This document shows positions 52,080 through 62,980 of a stretch of DNA of 64,000 nucleotides, in pieces. The first letter of the stretch is position 1; each line of letters begins with the position of its first letter. A program made the translations under genes and the position numbers. The stretch is taken from contig JBBHKE010001687.1 of NCBI GenBank assembly GCA_037447655.1, positions 259,901 to 323,900 of the forward strand. Reading direction: 5' to 3'. The DNA is from Zygnema cylindricum (taxonomy: Eukaryota > Streptophyta > Zygnematophyceae > Zygnematales > Zygnemataceae). Below the pieces are notes generated by a model that saw nothing but the letters and a program-made list of their open reading frames with translations, did not search any database and had not been told where the DNA came from.

Positions 52080-53010
52080 GTTTAATATGTCTGTGGCTGC
52101 GGAGGATTCGGCCAATCGCTCAAATAGATGTCCAAAGTCAACAAGATATGGGCCCACAGTGGCCATTAGATATCTTCAAGGTATGGGACTATGAAGTGTG
52201 GAAAATGCGAGTATTTTTATTGCTCGAGGAGAGACGCCTCTCGGGAATCGTCACCCGAGAAGAGTTGCGGCCTTTTTTTTAATCAATGGGAGCATAGACA
52301 AAGGATAAGAATGATTCAAAGGAGGTTTGGGATCTACAAAAGATCTTAGCAAAGTGGTTAATCAAACTGCAATTCTAAGATCATCGAGCAAATCCTAGAG
52401 TGGCAAAAGTGGTGAGGTTAAAACACTCATGGAATATGTGGGGGGCATTGGCCTCAGGCTACAAACACGAGGACAAAAATGAGGGAACAACCATAGAAAG
52501 AGGGATAGAAAATTTAAAAACAATGAAAGTTATCAACAAAAAACCTCCAAACCATGACTAGATTATAGACCTTACTACCCCAATAGACTTAGCTTTTACG
52601 AGAGAACACTTCACACTATTTAGAAGCATCCAACCCTTACAAGTATTGATGGTAGATGGCAAGAGCTTATTAGCTCAAAGCATAGGCAACATCACCATAA
52701 ACATCTTAACAAAAGGGAAAAGATAGAGATAACCCTAAAAAACGTCCATTTTGTTCCAAACCCCCTCCATAACACATATTCATTAGTCAAGCCGAAACCA
52801 TTAGTATCTCCTCTAATTGGGGGAGAACGGGAAACTAGAGCTTACCATTAACGGCTCGCTCTTAGCGGAACGAGGGAGAAAAGGCGATCGACTACACCAC
52901 CAAAAGATCTCTAAGTCCACATACCCTCACAACACCAACAATGCTAGGTGTGCGACGTAGGTCGCAAATCATACAAACGGCAAAGAAAGAGAATATCAGA
53001 AACGACAAAG
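52080..53010 (+). pseudogene. Highly degraded copia gag and protease
   Basis: 52120-52282 matches the family A gag start ('QQDMGPQWPLDIFKVWDYEV', 'LLEERRLSGIVTREELRPFF'). At 52557-52720 'IIDLTTPIDLAFTREHFTLF' and 'LQVLMVDGKSLLAQSIGNIT' fit the protease D-S-G-A-T-x-H...V-A-D-G pattern with the active site ruined. 'GKLELTINGSLLAERGRKGD' near 52825-52890 fits the pre-integrase strand. Between them nothing is readable, suggesting an internal deletion. Confidence 0.6.
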
Positions 53011-55521
53011 CAACAGATGGCGAGGATAGATCAAATTGCATCAAGATTCTTGCACATTGAAAGTAATCAATATTACTAACAAAAAATGCAAGAAAATAAA
53101 AAACTCATCAAAGAGCAGAGAGAGCTTCAAGACAACAACAGAAAACACGTGGGAAGCAGTCGACAACAGGTGCAAGGAGAAACCGCTCCTACATGGAGCA
53201 GAAAAGCAAGACTTTAACTTTAAGGCTCACTAGTGTACAACTTTAAGACTAACTAGTGTACAAGTATAGGTGCAGTAGATTAACAAGGAAAAGCACGAGG
53301 CGACAAAGTTTTGAACAACTTTGACGTCGCAATGGGCATTTCTCCACGGATCCTCACTCATATTATGCACGTTGCAACAGGTCAAATGAGTCATAACAAC
53401 ACAAGCAACCACAGAGGATCAATAACCACAACAAGCCCAAAAGGAGAGATTATGACATCCACTCAGATACGACGTTACATAACTTAACAAAAATAGTTGT
53501 TAGGCTATTGATCCGAGAAGGATTGCCCTTAGCCACCTCAACAACAATCAAGGGCAACATAGTAGACTCTAAGAACGAAGGAACTCACTAGGGCAATTGA
53601 ATTTGGAGGGACAAGAATGTCGACACAGTAAAGAGGATTTTCCACATCAAAGCAAATGGAGGTGTTCACACATCACCAATCTGAAAATGGCAAGCAAACA
53701 GGTGGACATCTGAAATTGGTCGTCAAATGAGAGTTTTATTCCAAAATCAAAATTTGCAACGTAGGCAAAAGCAACATGGAAAAAATTTGCAACGCAAGCA
53801 GAAATGTGGTTACAAAAGAAAAAAAATATTTTAACACCCTTTTTATAGGGTGGGATAATCTCATGACTAGGAAGGAACTAAATAGAAAGAGCAATGGAGA
53901 CACACTCACAAATATGTATTACAGTGGGAGAAATGAAAGCAAGAACAAAAAGAGCATCTGGTGCTCACCAAAAGAGGCCGGCAAAAAAATGATCATCAAG
54001 AGATGCACAGCCGCATCCACATCCACATTTGACGATCGATGTTCTTAATTCCCAATGCAACCTTTGAAATTGATGTTCTCGAAAACTCCTCAAAGGTGGT
54101 GCACCTGGCAAAATAGAAAGGCAAGGTTTATGGAAACGATTTGAATAGGGATCACACTTCAGAAAAACAAAACCCATTTTTACAAGCTAGAACGCAATCA
54201 TTATGTAGCGGAAGCATTAGTGGGCCAACAATACGTGAAAGGAAAATCATGATAAATAGCTAGGCATCACAAATGCAAAATGGTGATGCATTAGAGACAG
54301 CATGAGTTGAGGTCATGCAAGTTGATAGAGAGCTCAGGCTGAAAGTGATATAACATAGTGGGAGAGTAAACAAAAAAGTTGAGGATGGTCAAAATGACTT
54401 ACTAGAGAAGAAACAAGCAAGTAGTAGCAAGAGTTTTACAAAAGTCAAAGACATCTCGTACATCTCCACACGTGTATCCACAAACATCCCAAATTTGGTA
54501 TCTACAACCTAGAATTCACGAAACCTGCAGAAAACTATAACACAGAACATGATTATCAATCATTTAGTTGCCAGTAAGCTAGCAGGAGACTCCCCAAATA
54601 CACATTAAAAACGTGAGGTGAGAGAAACAGACAGATGTAGAAGTGACAAAAATGAAAAGGATGCAGCTAGGAGACAACTTGGAAAATCAATCAGAAAAGG
54701 GGAAAACACCAATGTTTCGATATAGATGGAACAGGTGAACTTACCAAGGAGAGCGTTTCGGCAGAGAAGAAAGAGGTGAATTTACCAAAGAGACTAGTAA
54801 TACATTTAGAGGATGGAGATGGCATGAACGAGGCGAGAAAGACTCAAGGCTCCACATTTCAATAAAGGGAGGAGCAGATTGGGAATCAAGATGAACAAAA
54901 ATCGTCTATGGCAAAAAATTGTTAAAAAAAGTGGCATTGTGTGCATAATAGAGAGTCCTAACAAGAAATAAGAATTTATACGATGGTAAAAGATACGAGG
55001 GAGAACTTAGACACCTTTCCAACAGAATTCACCTAACAGAAATGTAGCTAAACTTATGCAAATGAGAGAAGCGAAGTCCATTACCCCGAAATCGAACAAT
55101 CAACTAACCACATCAACTGAGAGTGCACACAACTTCAAGATGTCAAAATCATCGGAAAAAGACGAGCAAAGGGAAGGCAATAGAATGAATTTAAGACATT
55201 TAAGGACGGATTGTTAACCCGTTTCACTGGAAAACATGCAACAAGGAACATGCTTGAGAACAAACACAAGGAACAAACTCAAGGGAACTTACCTTACACT
55301 TTTCAAAAAATCCGACCAATAAAGAAACCGTTCCAGAGCCGAAAGAGGAGGAGTGTCACGCAGACATGGTAGCGGAAAGAGTGAGTAGGAGCATTCACAA
55401 AGGTAAAAGTTTGTAGACATATTTTCGTGAGAAATGGAAGACATTGAGTGAAACAGGTGGAGGTGGCTCTATTCATGTAACAGGGTTACAGAGTTGGGTA
55501 CTTAGTAGCTAGCAACTAGGC
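53011..55521. other. No confident gene; possibly the rest of a degraded copia
   Basis: 2.5 kb, A-rich on plus, with many short Lys/Asn/Gln-rich frames and no recognisable integrase or RT motifs. By position and strand it may be the remains of integrase-RT of the 52.1 kb element. Includes a 23-base tandem pair at about 53214-53262. From 55501 it meets the chromovirus LTR. Confidence 0.35.
53214..53262 (+). repeat. Tandem pair, 23-base unit
   Basis: 'actttaaggctcactagtgtaca' followed directly by 'actttaagactaactagtgtaca' (two mismatches). Only two units. Confidence 0.85.
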
Positions 55522-55993
55522 TGTTATAGTTGCGTTGTCACAGCAGCGCAGCTGCGATTTCTAGACCAGCGCAACATAGCAGCGTAGCAACTTAGCGGCG
55601 TAGCTACTTAGTAGCGTAGCAACATAGCAGCGCAGCTGAGCAACGCAGCTTAGTACTATAGCAATGCCGCGGAATGTAGATAGAACAGTATTGTTCTAGA
55701 AGGATGTTTTAAGATTTGTCTCGGTTGACCGTGAAGGTCCACGTGTACAGTTGTACAATACTAGGTTGACTACCAGCTAGTTAGTTTAAATAGTGAAGTA
55801 GGCCTACTCAGCAAGACACTCTTTGAGTAGACCTTCGCAGCGAGCGCTGAATTGTGTAATCCTCTCCCGAGTAATAAAGCGCAACCTTGTCTGTCATTGC
55901 TGTGTGCTCCTACTGTTGCTACGGGAAGATCCTTGGAGCTTTCCGCTGTGTATTGTGGTGTATTGTGGTGCTTATATTTTTGTCCCTTTTACA
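55522..55993 (+). repeat. 5' LTR of the chromovirus, 472 bases
   Basis: Starts TGTTATAG and ends TTTTACA, followed by C and the PBS. The first 150 bases are dominated by AGCAGCGTAGCAACTTAGC-like repeats (about 55540-55660). Contains 'ttaaatagtg' as a TATA-like box (about 55788) and a 'tattgtggtg' direct repeat near 55950. Confidence 0.8.
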
Positions 55994-55994
55994 C

Positions 55995-56006
55995 TGGTAT
56001 CGGAGC
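55995..56006 (+). promoter_or_regulatory. Primer-binding site TGGTATCGGAGC
   Basis: One base after the LTR. Identical to the PBS of the gag-only copia element, with the same A-to-G change relative to the common plant site. Confidence 0.85.
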
Positions 56007-56057
56007 TATTCCCCGTGACTCGACAACATAGACGAACACGGCGTATCCACTACAGAA

Positions 56058-57590
56058 ATGTTAGCGCAAGTTCTCAGGGAGTTAGAAAGCGTTAGGTTAC
56101 AGAACGCGCAGCTGAGCAACACCGTCGCAGCTTTGGAATCTCGTCTTGGTGAGCGCCCTCATGGAGGCATGGAGAAGGTTGTGCCTCTCCTATTTGTTCA
56201 TGCATGCCTATTGGGAGGGATGGGGTCAGCAGTGGGCATTATCATTATTATGGGAAGCATTCGCATTGGTGGGTTCTTTGCAGGACGCCGAGACCGGCCA
56301 TTCCGCGCAGCGGGCCCTTCCCTTGTGTTTCTCGGGCACGCTCGACAAGTGGAAAAAATGGCGTTTAGAACTCGGTATGGCCATTTCTAGTTTCGGGTAA
56401 TGCCGTTCGGGTTGACCAATGCGTTGGCGACTTTTATGCATCTGATGAACTCCATCTTTCAGCAATATCTGTATGCGTTTGTAATCGTCTTTCTAGACGA
56501 CATCTTGGTGTATAGCCTGACGCTGGAGGATCACATAAAGCACCTACGAACGATCCTACAAGTCCTTCAGGAAAATAAGTTGTACGCAAAGAGGAATAAA
56601 TGTGACTACTTGAAGGAGAAAATTGATTTTCTGGGCCATGTGGTGAGCCGAGACGGAATCGCAGTGGATCCGAACAATATGAGGGCAGTGAAAGAGTGGC
56701 CGCAGCCGTTGAATATTACGCAATTACAGAGCTTTTTGGGATTATGATCCTACTATCAACGTTTTGTTGAAGGTTTTGCAAAAATCGTTGCACCACTCAC
56801 GCAACTACTCAAGAATGACGTGCCTTACGAGTGGAAATCGGCGCAAGGGGCAGCTTTTAACACGCTAAAGGAGCAGTTGGTTACCGCCCATGTGTTAGCT
56901 GTTCCCGACCCGGACTTACCTTGGACGATAATTACAGACGCCAGCGATACAGATATTGGAGCGATCCTTATGCAGGATCAAGGAAAAGGCCTATAACCCA
57001 TTGCCTACGACAGTCAAAAACTAAAGGCAGCGGAGCTTAACTCGGCCACCCATGAAAAGGAGACGATTGCAATCATCAATGCGCTGGAGGTTTGGAAATG
57101 TTACGTTTAGGGGAAGCGGATCACAGTTATCATGGATCACCACGCTCTACAGTACCTGCAAACACAGCCGAAGTTGTCAAAGAAACAAGTGCAATGGATG
57201 ACGTTTCTTCAGACCTTCGGGCCGAAACTTGTCATTGAGTATAAGCCAGGCAAGACGAACCCACCGGATGCGCTTTCGAGAAGACACGGAGTCGCTGCTC
57301 CAGTGGCAGAGCAACGATCGCAAACATTGCAGGATGTAGACGTAAACTCTGTGAAAAAGAACACCGCAGCGTCAGACGCAGCGCAAGGTCCGAAACTGAG
57401 CGCAGTTACTAGTACGGTGCAAGTGGACAAGCAGTGGCTAAGTAGGATCAAGGCCGCATACGACGAGGACAAGGCAATCAAGGAACTGGTAAAACAGAAG
57501 GTATTAGTTCGAACCGCCAATGGTATGTGGCGATACAGACCAAGTAAGACAACTAGACTTTATGTTCTGACAAATCATGACTAATGTCAT
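56058..57590 (+). pseudogene. Chromovirus gag start fused to RT and RNase H
   Basis: Gag N-terminus from ATG 56058 ('MLAQVLRELESVRLQNAQLS', coiled coil) runs to about 56350. RT sequence then starts abruptly at 'MAFRTRYGHF' within the same open frame, so a deletion removed gag C-terminus, protease and RT fingers. After a stop at 56397: 'MPFGLTNALATFMHLMN', 'VIVFLDDILVYS' with intact F-L-D-D near 56489, 'FLGHVVSRDGI' and a stop at 56745. RNase H: 'ITDASDTDIGAILMQDQGKG' (about 56930), 'THEKETIAIINALEVWKCYV', 'MDHHALQYL' and 'YKPGKTNPPDALSRR'. A linker follows to 57584. Three or more in-frame stops. Confidence 0.9.
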
Positions 57591-58457
57591 TCGAAACTTA
57601 AAATGAGTCATGACGAGCTGCTTATTGGGCATTTCGGACGGGATAAAATAACTACACGTGTTGCTGAGGCGTATTACTGGCCGAACATGACTCGCGATAT
57701 TGCGGAGTATGTCCGGACATGTGACTCCTTTAATAGGAACAAATCAGAATCGGGACAACGAGGTCTGCTACAACCCCTCCCCATACCATCTGTTCTTTGG
57801 GAGGCGATCTTGATGGATTTCATCTTAGCTCTCCTGCTGACTAAGGAGGGCTATGACTCAATCTTCGTTGTCGTCGATTATTTGACGAAAATGGCCTATT
57901 TCCTACCCACGTCAACCACAGCCACTGCGCGAGATGTCGCTAACTTATTCTTTTGGGAGATATTCCGCCATCACGGACTTCCGAAGAGGATCGTCAGCGA
58001 TCGTGATCAAAAATTTGTGAACCACTTTTGGCAAAAAATATTTGAGCTGTGTGGCACGCGGTTGGCTGTGTCCACAGCTTACCACCCTCAAACTAATGGT
58101 CAAACTGAAAGGGTGAATTGGACTTTTGAAGAGGCGTTGTGGGCTTATGTCTCGGTGCACCATACAGATTGGGTGAACCATCTAACAGCGATTGAGGTGG
58201 CGTACAACAGTGCGGTGCACTCGTCAACGAATGCTACGCCATTCTCCCTCAATGGACGACAGCCCACTCTTCCACAAAACCTATTGGTAGCGGACTGCCC
58301 TACGCCGGCAACTCTAGATTTTGCCAAAACGTTGCAAGGGAACTTGGAAAAGGCGGCGAAGGCGCTCCAGCTAGCAAAGGATCGTCAAAAGTGGCAGGCC
58401 GACACTCACAGGAATGAAGCATGTTCAACGTGGGTGTTAAGGTTCGCCTTAATATGA
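57591..58457 (+). pseudogene. Chromovirus integrase core
   Basis: Open 284 codons from 57603. 'HFGRDKITTRVAEAYYWPNM' and 'YVRTCDSFNRNKS' form the HHCC domain with the second Cys changed to Phe. The catalytic D-D-35-E is visible: 'LMDFILALL' (first Asp), 'IVSDRDQKFVNHFWQ' (second Asp) and 'YHPQTNGQTERVNWTFE' (Glu). 'YNSAVHSSTNATPFSLNGRQ' is the usual gypsy tail motif. The frame stops at 58457 after 'STWVLRFALI', where a frameshift leads to the C-terminal part. Confidence 0.93.
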
Positions 58458-58860
58458 CAAACCTCTCCTTACCGGGTGCCGTCTCTAAGAATTTAGCACC
58501 GAAGTTCACACGCCCATTCACAGTTCTGTCACGTGTGGGTGAGGTGGCTTATAAGTTGGATATCCCGAAGGAGTGGCATATCCACAATGTCTTCCATGTT
58601 TCCCTTCTTAAACCATTTCGCAACCCTGATTCGATGTTTCCTAATCGACGGCGGAATACTCCTTTACCACCCGTTCGGGGTACCTCGGACTAGTATGAGG
58701 TGGAAGAGATCCTTCAGTCGCGCCGCTCTCGAATTCCAACTCCAGCCAGTATCTGGTGTGTTGGAAGGGCTACGGAGCTGAAGACGGCTCTTGGGTGGAA
58801 GAGGAGGATCTGCATTCCCCTGAGTTACTGCGCCGGTTTCAGAAGAGTGAGGACACTCGG
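58421..58860 (+). pseudogene. Chromovirus integrase C-terminus with chromodomain
   Basis: 58421-58693: 'FNVGVKVRLNMTNLSLPG', 'KFTRPFTVLSRVGEVAYKLD' and 'VFHVSLLKPF', the GPY/F-type module. After a TAG at 58694: 'YEVEEILQSRRSR', then a frameshift, then 'VCWKGYGAEDGSWVEEEDL' and 'SPELLRRFQ' (58756-58850): the chromodomain with Y-x-V-E, W-K-G-Y and W-V-x-x-x-x-L. Chromodomains steer integration towards marked chromatin. Confidence 0.9.
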
Positions 58861-59336
58861 CTTCACCGGAGGGGCAATCGTAGCGGCCGCGGTAAAGGAG
58901 CGAATCGCAGTGTCGCAACCATCGCAATTATATTGGGGATGCGGCGAATAAACGCAGCGACGATGTTACCGCACCGCAGCGATATAGCGCGCATCCACCG
59001 CAGGGCAGCATGGTTACGGTGCCGTAAGAGGAATGCAGCGCCACCGCTGCGCTGACAGGAAAGTGCAACGGCGCAATTGTGTTTCACCACATTGGAGACA
59101 ACGAACCCTCGGTTTCGCCGCAGCAGCGCAGTTTTATAAATGTTGGACGCTACGATACCCTCGCACGCTGCGACGCTTCACAGGGTCCAAACGTGAAACC
59201 CTCAACCCTCTTTGATAAAGCCGCCATCCGCCCTTGCGACCAGCCTAGTCCATGCAGTTTAGAGAGTGCTTCACTCAGCACAGCTAGTTTACCTTCGCTT
59301 CTAAAATTATCTGAATTGTCCTACACGACAGCATCC
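58861..59336. other. GCAGCG-rich transition between two retroelements
   Basis: Contains repeated CGCAGCG/GCAGCGC words as in the chromovirus LTR start, but I cannot align them as an LTR. One frame (58756-59055) stays open beyond the chromodomain, Arg-rich, probably by chance in GC-rich sequence. From about 59217 onwards the sequence may be leader of the next copia. Confidence 0.4.
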
Positions 59337-60480
59337 ATGGCGTCATCATCCTCCCCACCACCAAAGAGGAGAAGACTGGTACGTGTGGGGCAGGGAGATG
59401 TGCCCCGTCCCGATAGACTGTTGGTGGCGACGCAGGCCATGGTAGAGGTCTGACCGGAGGAGGGAGGTAGTGGAAGAGTTGATGTTAGAAGAGACAGCTA
59501 ATAGCGAGGCACCAGCGAAATAAAAATTAAGTGGAGGAGAGGGGTCGTAAAATTTGCAAGACCCCGAGTATAACCAACTCCGAGTGGGAGACCTGGAGGA
59601 TGAAGAAGATCACGAGCTCTCGGACGTTGAGGAGCTTGAACGAGAGCCGACACCTCCACCAATAGAAGAGGGTGCCTCATATCTAGAGGTGATGAGGGAC
59701 CCTAACATGGAGAGCACCGCCGACGAGCAGTCCTCGGAGAGCTTTGAGAAGAAGGCAAAGGCTCAGTACCCCAACAGGGATGAGGTATTCGTCCTTCGAC
59801 GGGAGAAAGGAGAAACGAAAGGAGAAAGTCAAAAAGAAGAAGAAATCCCCGACTACTTTTTTCCACTTCCTATTCATACTCAACACCAAGATTCGCCTTC
59901 AGCTTCGCCAAACGCTTTTATTGGGATCCTTCAGAGTGGCCGGCGGTATAGCGTACAGGAAAACCTGGAGATTCCCTCAACATTTCCTCCATGTGTCGTC
60001 GCATCCAACCTGGATTTTTATGAGGACGAATGACTTAGGGAAAAACCATAAACGCTATGTGCATTTGAACCCTCATGCCTTATCCTTTGTGGAGGTGGTA
60101 GAGGACCACTATCGGTACAGGGTGGACGTTCCAGGGGTGCTCTGCCAATATCACCATGGGATGTCCATCTTCACGACATCATCTCTAGGGCGCAAGTCAC
60201 ACCCGAGGTACGTGCGCTCAAGCAAGTAGGGAAGAACGCTCTGCAGCGGGCCCGCGCTGCCAAGAAACAAGTTTCCTTCAAATTAAGGAAGGTACCCCGG
60301 TGAGAACTAGCAGATGAAGTGGCGAAGGAAGCACAATAAATCGAAGAACCCGAAGCTCCCCTGATCCCGACATCCGAAGTACCTCCACCGGCGGCCATTC
60401 CACCACAACCCAAAGCACCAGAGGTTGCGCCGGGGAAGGTAAGGACCAAATTTGGGAGCGGATCACTGGGAGAAGCCTAG
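59337..60480 (+). pseudogene. Coding-like region upstream of copia gag (frameshifted, unknown function)
   Basis: Four consecutive coding-like stretches. (1) 59337-59451 'MASSSSPPPKRRRLVRVGQG', Ser/Pro with a KRRR basic run. (2) 59554-60033, very acidic: 'EDEEDHELSDVEELEREPTP'. (3) about 60045-60170 in another frame: 'RYVHLNPHALSFVEVVEDHY'. (4) 60160-60475: 'LHDIISRAQVTPEVRALKQV', 'RARAAKKQVSFKLRKVP' and a Pro-rich 'TSEVPPPAAIPPQPKAPEV'. Composition is far from random but no family is recognised. It may be an extended gag N-terminus or an extra ORF of the copia element. Confidence 0.5.
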
Positions 60481-61253
60481 CAGCGACGGACCATCATATT
60501 GTGCTACTGGAGACTCGATGTGAGCACCTTCAAAATCAACTGGACACTCTACAACAAGATTTTGAGGAGTACCGTGAGGAGAAATACGCGAAACTTTATG
60601 AGGAAGAGGAGGAGAGCGACGATGATGATCTTAAGGTGTTTAATAAGACCATTGTCTTCACGGGTGCTAACTTTGCAATTTGGAAGAGATACATTCGAGG
60701 AGCATTCACACCGAAAAAACTTTGGGACATCGTCATCGGGGAAGAAACACGACCGGATCCTTCCGAGGATCCGGCCGGCGCAAAGAAGTGGGACAAGAAA
60801 GATATGGCGGCCTCCACCGCACTAATACAAAGTTGTGCTAGTTCTATGCATGAACATCTTCTAACTCATGATACGGCTTATGATTGTTGGACCGCTTTGC
60901 AAAATGCGTTTGAAAAAGGATTTGAGGCAAATGAAAACTATCTCTTTGAGGAGTATATTGGGTTTAGAATGAAAGAGAATGAGTCTATTGATGATGGAGT
61001 CAAAAGGTTTAATGTTATCATAGAACAACTTAACTCACTCAATAACTTCCCTACAGAAAAAGAGAGGTTGTTTGTTTTCATGGGGAGTCTTCCAAGCAAG
61101 TTTGCGGTAGCAAAAGAGGTCATCAAGGGGCGAGAGAAACCAACAATGGCATACGCTATCAATCACTTGAAGAGTACGGAAAAGGAGAAAGCAACACCGA
61201 AAGAGGAAAACAAAGGGTCATCCTACCAGAGTTATCAAGAGGAGGATGATTGA
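60440..61253 (+). pseudogene. copia gag (family C), N-terminal and core
   Basis: The frame is open from about 60435 ('KDQIWERITGRSLAATD') into a coiled coil 'CEHLQNQLDTLQQDFEEYRE', an acidic run, and the gag core 'KTIVFTGANFAIWKRYIRG', 'TAYDCWTALQNAFEKGFEAN', 'LFEEYIGFRMKENESIDD' and 'VKRFNVIIEQLNSL'. It ends at TGA 61251. No clear ATG was found for this frame, so the start may lie in the preceding region by frameshift. Closest relative in the window is the gag of the gag-only element at 42.0 kb. Confidence 0.85.
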
Positions 61254-61590
61254 GGAGCTTACAACTTTAGGGGATATAAGGGGAGAGGAGGTGGACATCG
61301 TGGACGAGGAGGCAGGTCACAGGGCCCAGGGAGAGGATCATATCAACGTGATACCTCTCAGATGACTTGTTACAATTGTAACTAGATTGGGCATGGCTCT
61401 TTTGAATGCACAGACAAAAGTAAACAGTGTAACTTTTGTCATAAATGCGGACACACCGGTCGCGGTTGTTATCAAAACAAGGGAAACAATCGCGGAGGGG
61501 GACAATTTAGAGGCGGAGGAAGTGGAGGAAGTGGAGGAAGTGGAAAAAGCTCATCAGGTAGAGGGGATTTTGTTGGGGATGGGCCAATGG
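61254..61590 (+). pseudogene. copia gag zinc-knuckle and Gly-rich tail (family C)
   Basis: After the TGA: Arg/Gly-rich 'GYKGRGGGHRGRGGRSQG', then 'CYNCN' interrupted by a stop and 'IGHGSFEC', the first knuckle, then 'CNFCHKCGHTGRGCY', the second, in the expected C-x2-C-x4-H-x4-C spacing. A Gly/Ser repeat follows ('GGGSGGSGGSGKSSSG'). Two stops. Confidence 0.8.
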
Positions 61591-61985
61591 GACAGGATCA
61601 AGAATTTTTCGTTTCACTTATCGAGGAATCACAGGAAAAGGAGGACATTCTATTTCACACACAAGGCAAGGAGAATAAGGGAAAATTTAGCAGTTGGATC
61701 ATAGATTCAGGTGCCACACATCACATGTGTTCAGATCTAGGATTATTCAGTGACATCAGAAAACTCACTATACCAAAATCCATCATAGTGGCTAATGGTT
61801 CAATGATGGTCATCGATATAGTGGGAACAGTACGGTTGGATCTACCGACACAAGATAGGGAAGGGAAAACTAGAGTCAATAGAGTACGCTTTAACAATGT
61901 GCTTTATAATCCGGGGGGGTGCATTAATCTCTTAAGTGTCCCACAGCTTCAAAAGAAAGGAGGAAGAGCCACATGCTTGGAATGA
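61587..61985 (+). pseudogene. copia aspartic protease (family C)
   Basis: Open 132 codons: 'SSWIIDSGATHHMCSDLGLF' has an intact D-S-G-A active site, then 'SIIVANGSMMVIDIVGTVRL' and 'VRFNNVLYNPGGCINLLSVP', the complete copia protease pattern. It ends at TGA 61983. Would release gag and pol products. Confidence 0.92.
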
Positions 61986-62058
61986 GGTAGAATCATTTTG
62001 AGTAGTAAAACAGGACCATTTGCAGAAGGCATTGTAACTGAAAAAAAATCAAAGTAGG

Positions 62059-62980
62059 TTGATTTGGAGAAAACCACAAAACAGGACGGCGGATGAAGAA
62101 GGTCATCTCCATTCGGTAGAGGTCAACAAGGAGGACCTCACGTTGTGGCACCATCGTATATGTCACACTTCAGAGAGTAATATTAAGGAGATGATTCGTC
62201 ATGGGGCGGTTCGAGGGCTAGATGTGGCAACAAGAGAGAAGGTCATTAAATGTGTTGGATGCACAAAAGGGAAACATAAAAGAAAGCCTCATCCGGTGAA
62301 AGATCTTCAATTCAAAGCGAATGCCCCTCTAGATCTAGTCCATGTAGATCTTTGTGGGGACACACATTTAAAAACCATTGGAAAAAATAAGTACATTATA
62401 ATGATAGTGGATGATTTCAGCAGAAAGACATGGGTATATCTTTTAAAAGCTAAGTTCAGACGCTCTTGAAACATTTAAAGACTTTGTGGTCATGGCTGTG
62501 AGGGAAAGTGGGAGGCTGGTAAAGGCGGTACGCTCAGACCGAGGAGGTGAATTTCTTGCTTTCACCGATTATTGTAAAGAGACTGGGATTAAGCAGCAAT
62601 TCACGGCTCCTTATTCCCCACAATCAATGGAATTGCAGAGAGGAAGAATTGGACATTGCAAGAGATGGTGCGAGCCATGCCCCATACGACGAAACTCACA
62701 CATCGTCTTTAGGGAGAAGTAATCAAGGCAGCTAACCATATTATCAATAGTAGAATAAACTCCGCTTTGGGCAACAAAACACTGGAGGAACTTTGGAGTG
62801 GACAAACACCTACGGTAAACACTTAAGGAATTGGGGATGTGAGGCTATGGGATACATAGAGGAAATAAATCGGGAGGGAAAGTTTGCTGCACGGTCATGG
62901 AAAGGATATTTTGTGGGATATAGTAAGAACTCAATGCAGTATAAGATTTACAACCTAGTTACTAGAAGGGCTAAATAGTC
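62059..62980 (+). pseudogene. copia integrase (family C)
   Basis: 62059-62469: 'LTLWHHRICHTSESNIKEM' and 'CVGCTKGKHKRKPHP' (HHCC), 'APLDLVHVDLCGD' with first Asp, 'YIIMIVDDFSRKTWVYLL'. Frameshift at 62465. 62486-62640: 'AVRSDRGGEFLAF' with second Asp, 'FTAPYSPQ'. Another frameshift near 62625, after which the Glu-containing G-x-A/V-E-R motif is lost or shifted ('RKNWTLQEMVRAMPH' readable). 'KHLRNWGCEAMGYI' and 'ARSWKGYFVGYSKNSMQYKI' close the domain at 62978. Confidence 0.9.

Larger units (their letters stand above)
55522..58900 (+). mobile_element. Ty3/gypsy chromovirus with internal deletion
   Basis: LTR, PBS, gag start, then directly RT, RNase H, integrase and a chromodomain, all on plus. 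Gag C-terminus, protease and the N-terminal half of RT are missing. Several stops. The chromodomain at the integrase C-terminus defines chromoviruses. A matching 3' LTR is not recognisable; the sequence after 58870 is GCAGCG-rich but not an alignable copy. Confidence 0.9.

Noticed and set aside
57209-57520. 103-codon minus frame
   Set aside because: Antisense of the chromovirus RNase H-integrase linker.
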